This document shows, in pieces, positions 1 to 7,529 of a stretch of 17,952 bases of DNA (its first letter is position 1; each line of letters begins with the position of its first letter). Below the pieces are notes generated by a model. It saw only the letters and a program-made list of their open reading frames with translations, did not search any database and was not told the origin of the DNA. Source of the stretch: CAXBES01 sp965367015 (GTDB taxonomy: Bacteria > Bacteroidota > Bacteroidia > Flavobacteriales > Flavobacteriaceae). Position numbers and translations under genes: made by a program. The stretch covers positions 1 through 17,952 of the forward strand of contig CBDUGY010000057.1 in NCBI GenBank assembly GCA_965367015.1, in the 5' to 3' direction.

Positions 1-64
1 TGGACAGCTGTACGAAAACTGGAAATTAAAGCGAGAAGCTAAAAGAAACGAATTAGAAGAATAA
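1..64 (+). CDS. C-terminal end of an unidentified protein (partial)
   Basis: An open frame enters from the left edge and stops at TAA 62-64. The 20 visible residues are strongly charged (K, R and E rich) and look like a helical C-terminal tail. The fragment is too short to assign to a family. A strong terminator follows 16 bases after the stop, which supports this being a real gene end. Confidence 0.55.
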   Translation, partial: GQLYENWKLKREAKRNELEE

Positions 65-80
65 GATTCTTATATATCAT

Positions 81-116
81 AAAAAAAGGGATTCACTCGA
101 GTGAATCCCTTTTTTT
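81..116. terminator. Bidirectional intrinsic terminator, perfect palindrome
   Basis: Seven A, then GGGATTCAC-TCGA-GTGAATCCC, then seven T form a perfect 36-base palindrome. The A and T tracts make it a rho-independent terminator on both strands. It lies between two converging genes, the partial gene ending at 64 and the leftward gene ending at 135, and can serve both. Confidence 0.92.
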
Positions 117-134
117 ATGCTTGTTTTCTTCTAT

Positions 135-869
135 TTACTTCACATATGTCTGGTAAGAAATAGATGCTTTTCCCCAATTGTAATTAGTATTACTATTATT
201 CCACATATTAAATTTATACGCATATTGCGCATTGCTCATAGTATGTTGCTCTACATATCCTTTTACCGCATAAACAATCTGCCGCTCGGTAGGATATGGC
301 TCAAAATTTTCTATATAAGTATTGGTAATAGTTCCCATACTACTAATATTATTACCGCTCTGTAATTGCAATGGAGGAAGTGTAAATTTCCTTGATCCCT
401 GAGGCATTTCTACAGCATCTTTTAAAAATGTCAATCCGATATATGTTTTCTCAGGATTGTTTTCAAGACTCGTACCCATGGGTACCGAGTAATTTACAAT
501 TACCTTGGCGCTGGTCTGTTTAGGGATGGTGACAACTATTTTTAAACCAAGGTCGATATCATTTAATGTCTCCGAACCGGTTAGTACCTCATCGACAGGG
601 CTGGTTGCCACTACCTCATCACCATCGTATAGTAGATAGGTTTTAAATTTAGATACTTTTCCTTCGTTATTAATGCTTAGAACATGCGATCCGGACGCAT
701 TGTCTAATTGCCTTATTCGCAGGCTCCCGTTAACATCAAGAGTAGCAGTTGGGTTAGTTGTGTTAATACCAACTTGTCCATAAAGTTGAATTGTAGAGAT
801 CAAAGATAGGGCGAGTACGACTTTTGCTAATTGCCGCGCCTGCCGAAATTTCGGTTTAGAATAGTTCAT
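135..869 (-). CDS. Secreted protein of unknown function with a Bacteroidota 'VGINTTNPTATLDVNG' head
   Basis: This 244-residue protein starts with a basic segment and a hydrophobic stretch (about residues 15-30), a Sec signal peptide likely cut just after GQ at 31-32. The mature N-terminus carries VGINTTNPTATLDVNGSLRI. That motif is common at the start of flavobacterial surface or tail-fibre-like proteins, some of which end in S74-type chaperone domains. No such domain is seen here. The remaining 170 or so residues look beta-rich, with no motif I recognise. The gene stands alone, 304 bases downstream of the TonB receptor gene, and ends at the shared terminator 81-116. A surface or secreted structural role is inferred from the head motif only. 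No Shine-Dalgarno is seen before ATG 869, as is usual in this phylum. Confidence 0.8.
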   Translation of the reverse strand: MNYSKPKFRQARQLAKVVLALSLISTIQLYGQVGINTTNPTATLDVNGSLRIRQLDNASGSHVLSINNEGKVSKFKTYLLYDGDEVVATSPVDEVLTGSETLNDIDLGLKIVVTIPKQTSAKVIVNYSVPMGTSLENNPEKTYIGLTFLKDAVEMPQGSRKFTLPPLQLQSGNNISSMGTITNTYIENFEPYPTERQIVYAVKGYVEQHTMSNAQYAYKFNMWNNSNTNYNWGKASISYQTYVK

Positions 870-1173
870 GATTGTGGGGATAAAAAGTTCGTTGTTACTT
901 TTGCTAAACTATAGAAAAAGAAGTTTATAAAAAACAAATAATTTCCGTTTCAGCAAATTTTAACAATCTTTAAATGAGTCGTTTAAATAACAACATTCGG
1001 GACACCCTTTTTTTACTATATGTCCCTGCGTTTGTTTTATTTTTCTTACAAAGCAAACTTTAACATAATATTTTGACTATATAGCAACAATTTATGTAAG
1101 AAAATACTGATTTTTTGTTTTTTGACGATTTTTTTTGTCGATAATCTGAAAAAAGTGACCAAATCTTCCAATT
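870..1173. other. Gene-free interval of 304 bases between two leftward genes
   Basis: The interval is very AT-rich. It holds two near-identical 14-mers exactly 100 bases apart (AGCAAATTTTAACA at 952-965, AGCAAACTTTAACA at 1052-1065). It also holds an inverted repeat, GGGACA 999-1004 with TGTCCC 1021-1026, whose 16-base loop contains a T tract. I see no convincing hairpin terminator for the receptor gene ending at 1174 and no RNA gene. Confidence 0.6.
904..938 (-). promoter_or_regulatory. Weak candidate promoter for the secreted protein gene
   Basis: Read leftward, TTTG (938-935) is followed after 23 bases by TAGTTTAG (911-904), one mismatch from the Bacteroidota -7 box TAnnTTTG. The box lies about 35 bases before ATG 869, a sensible distance. 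The mismatch and the wide spacing make this tentative. Confidence 0.3.
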
Positions 1174-3633
1174 TTATCCTTCAAAATCCCCTTCGTCGTC
1201 TCCGCCCCCTCTATCAGTGCGCTGACGTTGTTTTTTCTGATTAAATCTGTACGTGAACGAAAGTGTAAATTGACGCTCTCTCCATTGAAATTCGCTTGAA
1301 CTTATAAAGCTATCAGTTTGAGTTACGGATGATCGTTTTCTCGAATTGAGAAGATCACTCACATTAAATGCTAGTGTTCCATTCTGGTCAATAATATCCT
1401 TGCTTAACGCAAGATTTAAGGAAAATATTCCCTCACTCTCGGTTTGCGAATTGTTGCTCGGACCTCGATAAAAGGCGTTGGTTTGCCAATCAATCTTTGC
1501 CGGAAGACTTATCTTACTACTAAATCGAGCGAACCAACTTGTATTTTCGGCACCGTAGTCAATATCGTTAAAGGTACCTTCGGTAACAAACTTAAAGAAG
1601 TTAAAGCTCCCGTTTAAACGAAGCCATTTGGCAGGATTATAAAGCATGCCGGCCTCAAACCCATATCTCTGATTTGTAGCCAGATTAATAGGTAACGTTC
1701 TAATAATAGGTGTCCCATTAGAAGTAAACAATCCGGTATCTTCCTGAATACGTTCAAAAGCATCGGTTTCATACTGATAATAGATAGAACTTGTAAGAGT
1801 GAGCTTATCCCATCTTCTTAAATATCCCAAATCGAATGCACTGGCATATGCCGGATCCAGATCGGGATTCCCCTGAAAAATATTTGCTTCACTTGATCGT
1901 GATGGAAAAGGATTGATAAAATAACCTCGGGGTCTGTTAATTCTCCTGTTATAACCCAATGTAAGGCTTTCTCGTTCCCCTAATTCATAAATAAGATTTA
2001 CTGTTGGAAACAACCCGGTATAATTCTTATCAAAATTCAGATCTACATCGCCGGGAATACTTTGTACATCAGCAGCAACTTCCCCCTTCAACTGTGTGTT
2101 TTCCATTCGTAAACCAAGTAAAAATGAAAACCTTCCAAACTTATTACCGTATTGCGAATAAAGTGCATTTACATTCTCGTTATAAGTGAAGATATTCGAG
2201 ATACTATCATTTCTCACATATAACCCGGTGGTTTCTACCTCTTCCAGTAATTCATAGTCGGTAATGGTTTCTTTATAATTCCCGCGAAATCCAGCTTCGA
2301 ATTGTGCATTCTCTCCAATGGGTAGTACATAATCTGCCTGAGCCAGATATTCGTTCTGGTCTTCAATCGCAGTAATAAATTCAGAAGGTAATATCACCGT
2401 GGAAGGAAATGTATTACTTTCTTCAATAAATGATTTTTCAGTTTCGCTGTCGTTCTCATATTGTAAATCGATCTTAAGTTCATGACCATCATCATTAAAC
2501 TTATTGATATAGTTCAGTGAAAATTGATAGCTGTCGTCATCTTCATTTTCATTCTCTATACGCGTTCTACTAACATCCAACATATTCTGAGCGTTAAACT
2601 CGTCGGTTTCATTAGTAGTCGTGGTCTTATTATCACCCAATCTGTAGAAACCGGTAGCGGTTATGGAAGAATTTTCCGTTAGAAAATATTCGATTCCTAA
2701 GTTGGTATTAAAACCTCTACGCAACCGGTTGTAATCACGATTTTCGATTATTAACGGATTGTTGCTAGTAGAGAAGTATCTGTTTTCGAAATAGGCATTT
2801 CCGGGAGAATTGTCGTATCGAATTCCGGTGGTATTGAAAATATTGAATTTATCAGTTCTCAAATTTATATTTCCTGAAAGTCCGCTACTTAGCGGAACTC
2901 CGTAATTCGCGGTAAAAGAACCATTCAATCCGAGTGTTTTCTCCTTTCTCAAGATGATATTTAAAATTCCGGCAGTTCCTTCTGCATCGTATCTGGCTGA
3001 TGGCGACGTGATCACTTCTACGCGATCGATAGCTTCAGCCGGAAGTTGTCTCAAGGCGTCGGTAGATCCAAATCCGGCGATGGCCGAAGGTTTTCCGTTT
3101 ATTAAAATACGTACGTTTTCGTTACCTCGTAAACTGATAGCTCCTTCTACATCTACATTTACCGAGGGAACATTATTAAGTGCATCACTCACAGTAGCGC
3201 CACTAGTAGTGAGGTCTTTACCAATATTGTATATCTTTTTATCGAGTCTAATTTGGACCTCAGTAGTTTCAGCACGTACTACGACCTCGTCTAAACTGGC
3301 GGCATCCAGCGCCAGGGTCATGTCGGGTAATTCGGTGTTCTTTATCAGGTTCTGATTGGGGAGCCTTTTGGTTTTAAAGGAAATAAATTCAAATTGAACA
3401 GTATATAAACCTGCTGGAACATCAATTTTGTATCTACCTTTGGCATCAGATATGCCCCCGGTAACAATTTTACCATCTTTATCGATAAATGCGACAGTAG
3501 CATATTCCAGAGGAATATTTGATCCTTCTTCGTAAATGTAACCGGAAATTGTAACAGGTTCTTGATTTTGAGGGCGTTGCGCATAAATAGATATGGAGAT
3601 CAATAATGTAAGCGCGGTAAGCAATTTTTTCAT
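1174..3633 (-). CDS. TonB-dependent receptor, outer membrane beta-barrel family
   Basis: This 819-residue outer membrane protein has a signal peptide (residues 1-19, ending YAQ). A carboxypeptidase-regulatory-like domain follows (about 27-95), with the typical ...YATVAF...SDAKGRYKIDVPAG pattern. The plug domain (about 113-230) contains LRGNENVRILING and IDRVEVITSPSARYDAEGTAGILNI. The rest is a long barrel of the OMP_b-brl_3 type. Such proteins take up, or help move, an unknown ligand across the outer membrane using TonB energy. No SusD partner, transporter or regulator lies beside it, so the substrate cannot be inferred. The last barrel strand (FTLSFTYRF) is followed by a 22-residue polar tail rich in Q, R, G, D and E. 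No clean TAnnTTTG box is seen in the 86 bases upstream. Confidence 0.93.
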   Translation of the reverse strand: MKKLLTALTLLISISIYAQRPQNQEPVTISGYIYEEGSNIPLEYATVAFIDKDGKIVTGGISDAKGRYKIDVPAGLYTVQFEFISFKTKRLPNQNLIKNTELPDMTLALDAASLDEVVVRAETTEVQIRLDKKIYNIGKDLTTSGATVSDALNNVPSVNVDVEGAISLRGNENVRILINGKPSAIAGFGSTDALRQLPAEAIDRVEVITSPSARYDAEGTAGILNIILRKEKTLGLNGSFTANYGVPLSSGLSGNINLRTDKFNIFNTTGIRYDNSPGNAYFENRYFSTSNNPLIIENRDYNRLRRGFNTNLGIEYFLTENSSITATGFYRLGDNKTTTTNETDEFNAQNMLDVSRTRIENENEDDDSYQFSLNYINKFNDDGHELKIDLQYENDSETEKSFIEESNTFPSTVILPSEFITAIEDQNEYLAQADYVLPIGENAQFEAGFRGNYKETITDYELLEEVETTGLYVRNDSISNIFTYNENVNALYSQYGNKFGRFSFLLGLRMENTQLKGEVAADVQSIPGDVDLNFDKNYTGLFPTVNLIYELGERESLTLGYNRRINRPRGYFINPFPSRSSEANIFQGNPDLDPAYASAFDLGYLRRWDKLTLTSSIYYQYETDAFERIQEDTGLFTSNGTPIIRTLPINLATNQRYGFEAGMLYNPAKWLRLNGSFNFFKFVTEGTFNDIDYGAENTSWFARFSSKISLPAKIDWQTNAFYRGPSNNSQTESEGIFSLNLALSKDIIDQNGTLAFNVSDLLNSRKRSSVTQTDSFISSSEFQWRERQFTLSFTYRFNQKKQRQRTDRGGGDDEGDFEG

Positions 3634-3719
3634 GTAGTTGGTTTAATCCATTTGACCACGAAAATACCCACGGGTTTAGTCTACTTTTATTAAAGTTCTG
3701 TTAAATAAAACCTATGAAA

Positions 3720-4061
3720 TTATAAAATGGAGTTTACAGCTTCCAGGGGTCTTGCGATTACTGCCTTATTGCCTTTAACGACGATTGGACGCTGGATTAA
3801 TTTCGGATTTTCTACCATTGCTGTTATTATTTCAGCATCGGTCATTTGCTTGCCTTTGAAGTTTTCCTTCCATATCGCCTCATTCGTGCGTACCAAATCA
3901 ATAGGTTTCATTTTTAAAAGGGAGATTAATTTTGTCAATTCTCCTTCTGAAAAAGGCGTTTTCATATAATTAACGATAGCTACTTCCTCTTTTGAAGAAT
4001 CAAAAAAAGCTGTACATTCTCGGGATTTGCTGCAACGCGGATTGTGATAGATTGTGACCAT
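3720..4061 (-). CDS. arsC: ArsC-family arsenate reductase (glutaredoxin-dependent type)
   Basis: This 113-residue cytoplasmic protein has the thioredoxin-fold ArsC signature IYHNPRCSKSRE. The active cysteine is C10. Arginines R58, R91 (in LIQRPIV) and R104 match in order and spacing C12, R60, R94 and R107 of plasmid R773 ArsC. The full catalytic set is therefore present, unlike Spx-type relatives that lack it. Known members reduce arsenate to arsenite with glutathione and glutaredoxin. No arsenite pump or ArsR regulator is nearby, so this is a stand-alone housekeeping copy and its natural substrate is uncertain. A -7 box and a leader hairpin lie just upstream, suggesting it has its own transcript. 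Confidence 0.9.
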   Translation of the reverse strand: MVTIYHNPRCSKSRECTAFFDSSKEEVAIVNYMKTPFSEGELTKLISLLKMKPIDLVRTNEAIWKENFKGKQMTDAEIITAMVENPKLIQRPIVVKGNKAVIARPLEAVNSIL

Positions 4062-4096
4062 AGGTATTGCCCGCGAGGGCGGGATGTTTTAATTAA
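4062..4096 (-). promoter_or_regulatory. Leader hairpin directly before arsC
   Basis: Read leftward, TTAATTAAAA is followed by three bases, then a hairpin with a 5-bp stem (CCCGC/GCGGG, 4070-4074 with 4079-4083, loop of 4). Eight bases (CAATACCT) then precede ATG. Similar leaders at the same 8-base distance precede prfB (7530-7566) and the threonine aldolase gene (10200-10236). It could be a dispersed palindromic repeat or a translation control element. Confidence 0.5.
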
Positions 4097-4102
4097 TTTC
4101 GA

Positions 4103-4110
4103 CAAATTTA
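4103..4110 (-). promoter_or_regulatory. Candidate -7 box for arsC
   Basis: Read leftward, TAAATTTG is an exact match to the Bacteroidota -7 consensus TAnnTTTG. It lies about 41 bases before the arsC ATG. I see no TTG at the usual -33 distance, so support rests on the -7 box and its position between genes. Confidence 0.45.
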
Positions 4111-4143
4111 TGACTATTGCTGAAACTTAGAACTTACTACATG

Positions 4144-4770
4144 CTATTTCTTAGGCTCTTTCCATTTTTTAGTCCAAAAATAAATTTCTACTGAAATTTC
4201 GTCTCCTATAAAATTATCCATGGACGTATGCTGGAAGTCGTTTCCCACACCAAAGTCGGTTCTATGAAGGGTGAATTGTGAAGCAAAACCCAGCGTGTAT
4301 TTGCCTTCTTTTCCGGTAGGAATAAGCGGTATACTCATATCTTTAGAAACACCATGCATAGTAAACTTTCCATGAAGAACGTATTCTTCATTGGGAGCCT
4401 CCGAAATTGAACTGCTCACAAAAGTGATATTCGGATAGGTTTCCACATCGAAGAAGTCGGCAGTTCGCAAATGATCGTCTCTATCCGGGATTCCTGTGTT
4501 GATGCTGGCAGCCTTTATATCCAAGTTAAATTTTGAATTGGTAAAATTTATGGAGTCATATTCTATGTCCATCACATATTCAGTAAACTTACCCGTTACT
4601 TTAGTGATGCCGTTTGAAATGGGAACCGTAAATTGAATTGTCGAATGATTCGATTCTACAGCTAGTTTTATTGGTCCTAATAATATCGAGACGAACGAAG
4701 AGAACAGTATTATTACCCCAAGACTAATCAATACTCTAAATCGGGTAAATGTTATAGTGAGATCTTTCAT
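4144..4770 (-). CDS. YceI-family protein with N-terminal membrane segment
   Basis: This 208-residue protein carries a hydrophobic segment (about residues 13-34) that acts as a signal peptide or anchor, followed by a YceI domain (about 36-195). Typical YceI features are visible: the opening ...ESNHSTIQFTV, TGKF, the central DDHLRTADFFDVETYPNITF, GKFTMHGVSK and the late FTLHRTDFG. The family forms a lipocalin-like beta-barrel that binds isoprenoid-type lipids, usually in the periplasm. Its substrate here is unknown. The gene starts 17 bases after the 158-residue gene upstream, so the two are probably cotranscribed and perhaps act together. Confidence 0.9.
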   Translation of the reverse strand: MKDLTITFTRFRVLISLGVIILFSSFVSILLGPIKLAVESNHSTIQFTVPISNGITKVTGKFTEYVMDIEYDSINFTNSKFNLDIKAASINTGIPDRDDHLRTADFFDVETYPNITFVSSSISEAPNEEYVLHGKFTMHGVSKDMSIPLIPTGKEGKYTLGFASQFTLHRTDFGVGNDFQHTSMDNFIGDEISVEIYFWTKKWKEPKK

Positions 4771-4787
4771 AATAATATATTTAAAAG

Positions 4788-5264
4788 TTAATTGCGTAAC
4801 TCCTCTAATTCTGCCTGATAATCGTATTGTAGGTCTTCGTGAAGCGTTTCCACTTTTTTGCTAATATAATCAAGCTGTCTGTTGAACAAATTGGTTAGGG
4901 TGACGTTTCTTTTGATGGAAGGTCTGAAATCTTTGAGTTTTTCACAGAAATAAAGTAACAATTCTACTTCCGTTTCTTTTTTAGGTGAGTAACGGGCATA
5001 CTTTTTTACATTCCTGAGAATTTTTCTAACCGTCTTTTTAATATAGAAAAACTTGGAAACATTAATCGTTTCAAAAAGCTCATCCATTTCATCTTTAACG
5101 CCGCGAATAAAGGCTTCCTCATCTTGAGATTCGAACAGCAAATAGGTTAGAAGTTCCTTATTTTCTTTTTTAAATCGTGCCAATCGAAGACAAAGTAGTT
5201 CTAACTCATCGCTGGAACGAAATTTCAGTTCTTTCTTTATTTCTGAAACAGTGGCTGCCTTCAT
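4788..5264 (-). CDS. Conserved-looking helical protein of unknown function
   Basis: I do not recognise this 158-residue protein. It has no signal peptide or membrane segment. It appears almost wholly alpha-helical, with alternating acidic and basic runs: KKENKE, KKTVRKILRNVKKYARYSPKK in the middle, and a coiled-coil-like acidic end (EDLQYDYQAELEELRN). It is a cytoplasmic protein with a basic centre, which could bind nucleic acid or a partner, but that is inference. It lies between the amidohydrolase gene (48 bases upstream) and the YceI gene (17 bases downstream), in a tightly packed leftward run that begins with prfB. Confidence 0.8.
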   Translation of the reverse strand: MKAATVSEIKKELKFRSSDELELLCLRLARFKKENKELLTYLLFESQDEEAFIRGVKDEMDELFETINVSKFFYIKKTVRKILRNVKKYARYSPKKETEVELLLYFCEKLKDFRPSIKRNVTLTNLFNRQLDYISKKVETLHEDLQYDYQAELEELRN

Positions 5265-5312
5265 TATTTTTCTTCTTAGAGATAAAGATAAATGTTCTTT
5301 TTAGAACCAATT

Positions 5313-6401
5313 TTAATTTGGAAACAAACTTTTGTCTAATCCCGGAACAATCCGTAGTGCATTTTTATAATAAACTTTCTTCAATACTTCATCTGGAAGG
5401 TCCAAACCGTACATCGCCCAATAAGCATGATATTTTTTATGATACGGGAAGTATTCATCGTCGCTTTCTAATACTCTAAAATAGGTTGGAAATTCCTCCG
5501 GAACCCAGCTATCCTTCCCGAAAAGAATTCTGTCCTGATATTTAATGAAGAACTTTTTGGCATTACGTGGCTGTCTGCCTAATTCCGCAATAATGGCGCC
5601 AATTCCAACATTCATATTGGGCATTTCATCTAATAGTTCTCCTAACTTTCCAAGGTCATTGGCGTACCACCCCATATGCGCATTAATAAAGGTAGTCTCA
5701 GGATGTTTTTTAAACATATTATGTTGTTCGGCTATCAATTGTTCCCAGGGTGCAGGATCGGTTGCACTGCGTTTTCTATTGGGTTTGGTTTTAAGTTCCA
5801 GCCAACGTTCATTGTCGCCGTCGAATTCATCCCAAAAGGGTTTTGGATCTGCCGTATGAATTAGCACCGGAATGCCCAATTCGCCACATGTCGCCCAAAT
5901 TGGGTCGAGCCGAGCATCATCTACAGCAATCCTTTTTCCGTCTGTATCTTTATTTCTTAACCCAAGACTTTTATATATCTTTAAGCCTCTCGCCCCGTTT
6001 TTCACATCTTCTTTTAGTTGTGCAACAGCTGCTTCAGTCCAGCCTTTTTTTCCAACGTCGTCGAAATCAACATTTGCGAAAACCACAAAACGGTTGGGGA
6101 AATTTTCAGCAATATTCGCAACAGATTTTTGAAGATTTTTACCGGAACGGCCACTCAAATTTACCATTATTGCCATGTTAAGCGTATCCATTGCTTCAAT
6201 TACCGGAGTGAGATCCTGTTCGGCCATTCGGTATTGATGCCCGTGAACATCAATAAATGGAAATTTAGCTTTTTTAACTATTTCGCCGGGAACAACAAGC
6301 GTGGAGACAGGATTGTATTCCTCGAAGGTGAGATCCTGAGCCGTAACTATTTCAATAGCACAGAGTATAAGAATGAGGATTAATCTGAAATTATTTTTCA
6401 T
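5313..6401 (-). CDS. Secreted amidohydrolase (Amidohydrolase_2, TIM-barrel metal-dependent hydrolase)
   Basis: This 362-residue protein has a signal peptide (residues 1-22, ending TAQ) and a metal-dependent TIM-barrel hydrolase domain. Likely metal and catalytic residues are H53 and H55 (DVHGH), H182 (VLIHTAD), H242 (NAHMG) and D297 (LFGKDSW). GLKIYKSLG at 139-147 is typical of the family. Relatives include decarboxylases and lactone or amide hydrolases such as 2-pyrone-4,6-dicarboxylate hydrolase-like enzymes; the substrate cannot be told from sequence. Export to the periplasm is unusual for that family in general. The gene begins 20 bases after the prfB stop, so it is probably read from the prfB transcript. 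Confidence 0.9.
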   Translation of the reverse strand: MKNNFRLILILILCAIEIVTAQDLTFEEYNPVSTLVVPGEIVKKAKFPFIDVHGHQYRMAEQDLTPVIEAMDTLNMAIMVNLSGRSGKNLQKSVANIAENFPNRFVVFANVDFDDVGKKGWTEAAVAQLKEDVKNGARGLKIYKSLGLRNKDTDGKRIAVDDARLDPIWATCGELGIPVLIHTADPKPFWDEFDGDNERWLELKTKPNRKRSATDPAPWEQLIAEQHNMFKKHPETTFINAHMGWYANDLGKLGELLDEMPNMNVGIGAIIAELGRQPRNAKKFFIKYQDRILFGKDSWVPEEFPTYFRVLESDDEYFPYHKKYHAYWAMYGLDLPDEVLKKVYYKNALRIVPGLDKSLFPN

Positions 6402-6421
6402 AAATATGAAGCTTTTAATTA

Positions 6422-7529
6422 TTACAACTCATCACTCTTTTCTTTTTGTCCGGTCATCATTAGGTAAGCTTTTAGAAATTCATCAATAGCCCCATCGAGC
6501 ATCGCATCTGTATTACCGGTTTCATAACCTGTACGCACGTCTTTTACCAACTTATATGGATGCAACACATAGTTTCTGATCTGAGATCCCCATTCGATTG
6601 CCATTTTACTGTCTTCAATCTCTGCGCGTTGAGCCTGTTGCTTGCGCAGCTCTATCTCGTATAATTGCGATTTAAGCATCTGCATAGCCTTTTCACGATT
6701 TTCGAGCTGTGAACGGGTTTCGCTATTATGAATTACGATGCCACTCGGATTGTGGGTTAGAATTGCTTTAGTTTCCACTTTGTTCACATTTTGACCCCCG
6801 GCGCCACTACTGCGCGCAAAATCCCAGGAAATATCGGATGGGTTTATGTCGATTTCAATACTGTCATCAACCAACGGATACACATAGACACTTGCGAAAC
6901 TAGTATGGCGCTTTGCATTGCTGTCGAAAGGTGAGATACGAACCAGCCTGTGGACACCATTTTCACTTTTTAGCCATCCGAAAGCATATTCCCCATCGAT
7001 TTCGAGCGTTACTGTTTTAATCCCGGCAACGTCTCCGGCCTGAAAGTTCAATTCCTTGACCTTAAAACCATTTTTCTCGGCCCACATCAAATACATTCGC
7101 ATGAGCATCTGCGCCCAATCACAACTTTCGGTACCTCCTGCACCTGCGGTTATTTGTAAAACAGCGCTGAGGTCGTCACCTTCCTCGCTCAGCATATTCC
7201 TGAATTCCAGGGCTTCAATCGCAACCAGTGCTTCGTTGTAACGCTTTTCTACATTTTCTGCGGTGCCTTCGCCTTCTTTAAAGAAATCGTAAATAACTTC
7301 TGCATCTTCAAATAAACTAACAGCAGTATCGTAGTCGGTCACCCACTTTTTTTTGTTCCGAAGTACTTTCATAAAAGCTTCAGCTTCCTGTGGATTGTTC
7401 CAAAAATTAGGATCGTAGGTTTTTTCTTCGTCGTTTGTGATTTCAATTTGCTTGCCAGCAATGTCAAAGATATTGCCTTAACGCTTCCAGACGGTCGCGA
7501 AGGTCTTTGAGTTGATCGGTTGTTATCAT
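6422..7529 (-). CDS. prfB: Peptide chain release factor 2, expressed by programmed +1 frameshift
   Basis: RF2 reads UGA and UAA stops and triggers peptide release. The start is ATG 7529-7527. Frame one gives 21 codons ending ...LRQYL, then an in-frame TGA at 7466-7464. Slipping +1 on CTT-TGA-C skips the T at 7466 and continues with D-I-A-G-K from 7465 to the stop at 6422. The product is 368 residues (join 7529-7467 and 7465-6422). It holds the SPF stop-recognition tripeptide (199-201) and the catalytic GGQ (244-246). Both sit about six residues earlier than in E. coli RF2. Calling the gene from the internal ATG at 7372 would lose the first 52 residues. Low RF2 slows termination at the TGA and favours the shift, giving autoregulation. 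It heads a leftward gene run. Confidence 0.97.
7463..7481 (-). promoter_or_regulatory. prfB programmed +1 frameshift site
   Basis: Read leftward the site is TTA-AGG-CAA-TAT-CTT-TGA-C. The slippery CTT, the slow TGA and the following C are the classic RF2 frameshift core. E. coli has AGG-GGG-TAT-CTT-TGA-C. Here the GGG codon that completes its Shine-Dalgarno-like stimulator is replaced by CAA, leaving only AAGG. Confidence 0.95.

Noticed and set aside
2954..3355. 133-codon rightward open frame inside the TonB receptor gene
   Set aside because: It is antisense to the conserved plug domain and its low-complexity Ser/Ala/Leu product is typical of a shadow frame.
3720..4061. Arsenic resistance operon
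   Set aside because: Only an ArsC-like reductase is present; no ArsB/Acr3 pump, ArsR or ArsM lies in the window.
5294..5307. Small hairpin GTTCT-TTTT-AGAAC between the amidohydrolase and 158-residue genes
   Set aside because: A 5-bp AT-rich stem without a T tract is too weak for a terminator; the genes are probably cotranscribed.
5843..6181. Rightward open frames over the amidohydrolase gene
   Set aside because: They lie opposite a well-supported gene, show no family motif and have no promoter; they are shadows.
6422..7372. RF2 as a 316-residue protein starting at the internal ATG 7372
   Set aside because: The upstream 21-codon frame, CTT-TGA-C site and in-frame continuation from 7465 reproduce the standard RF2 N-terminus, so the real start is 7529.
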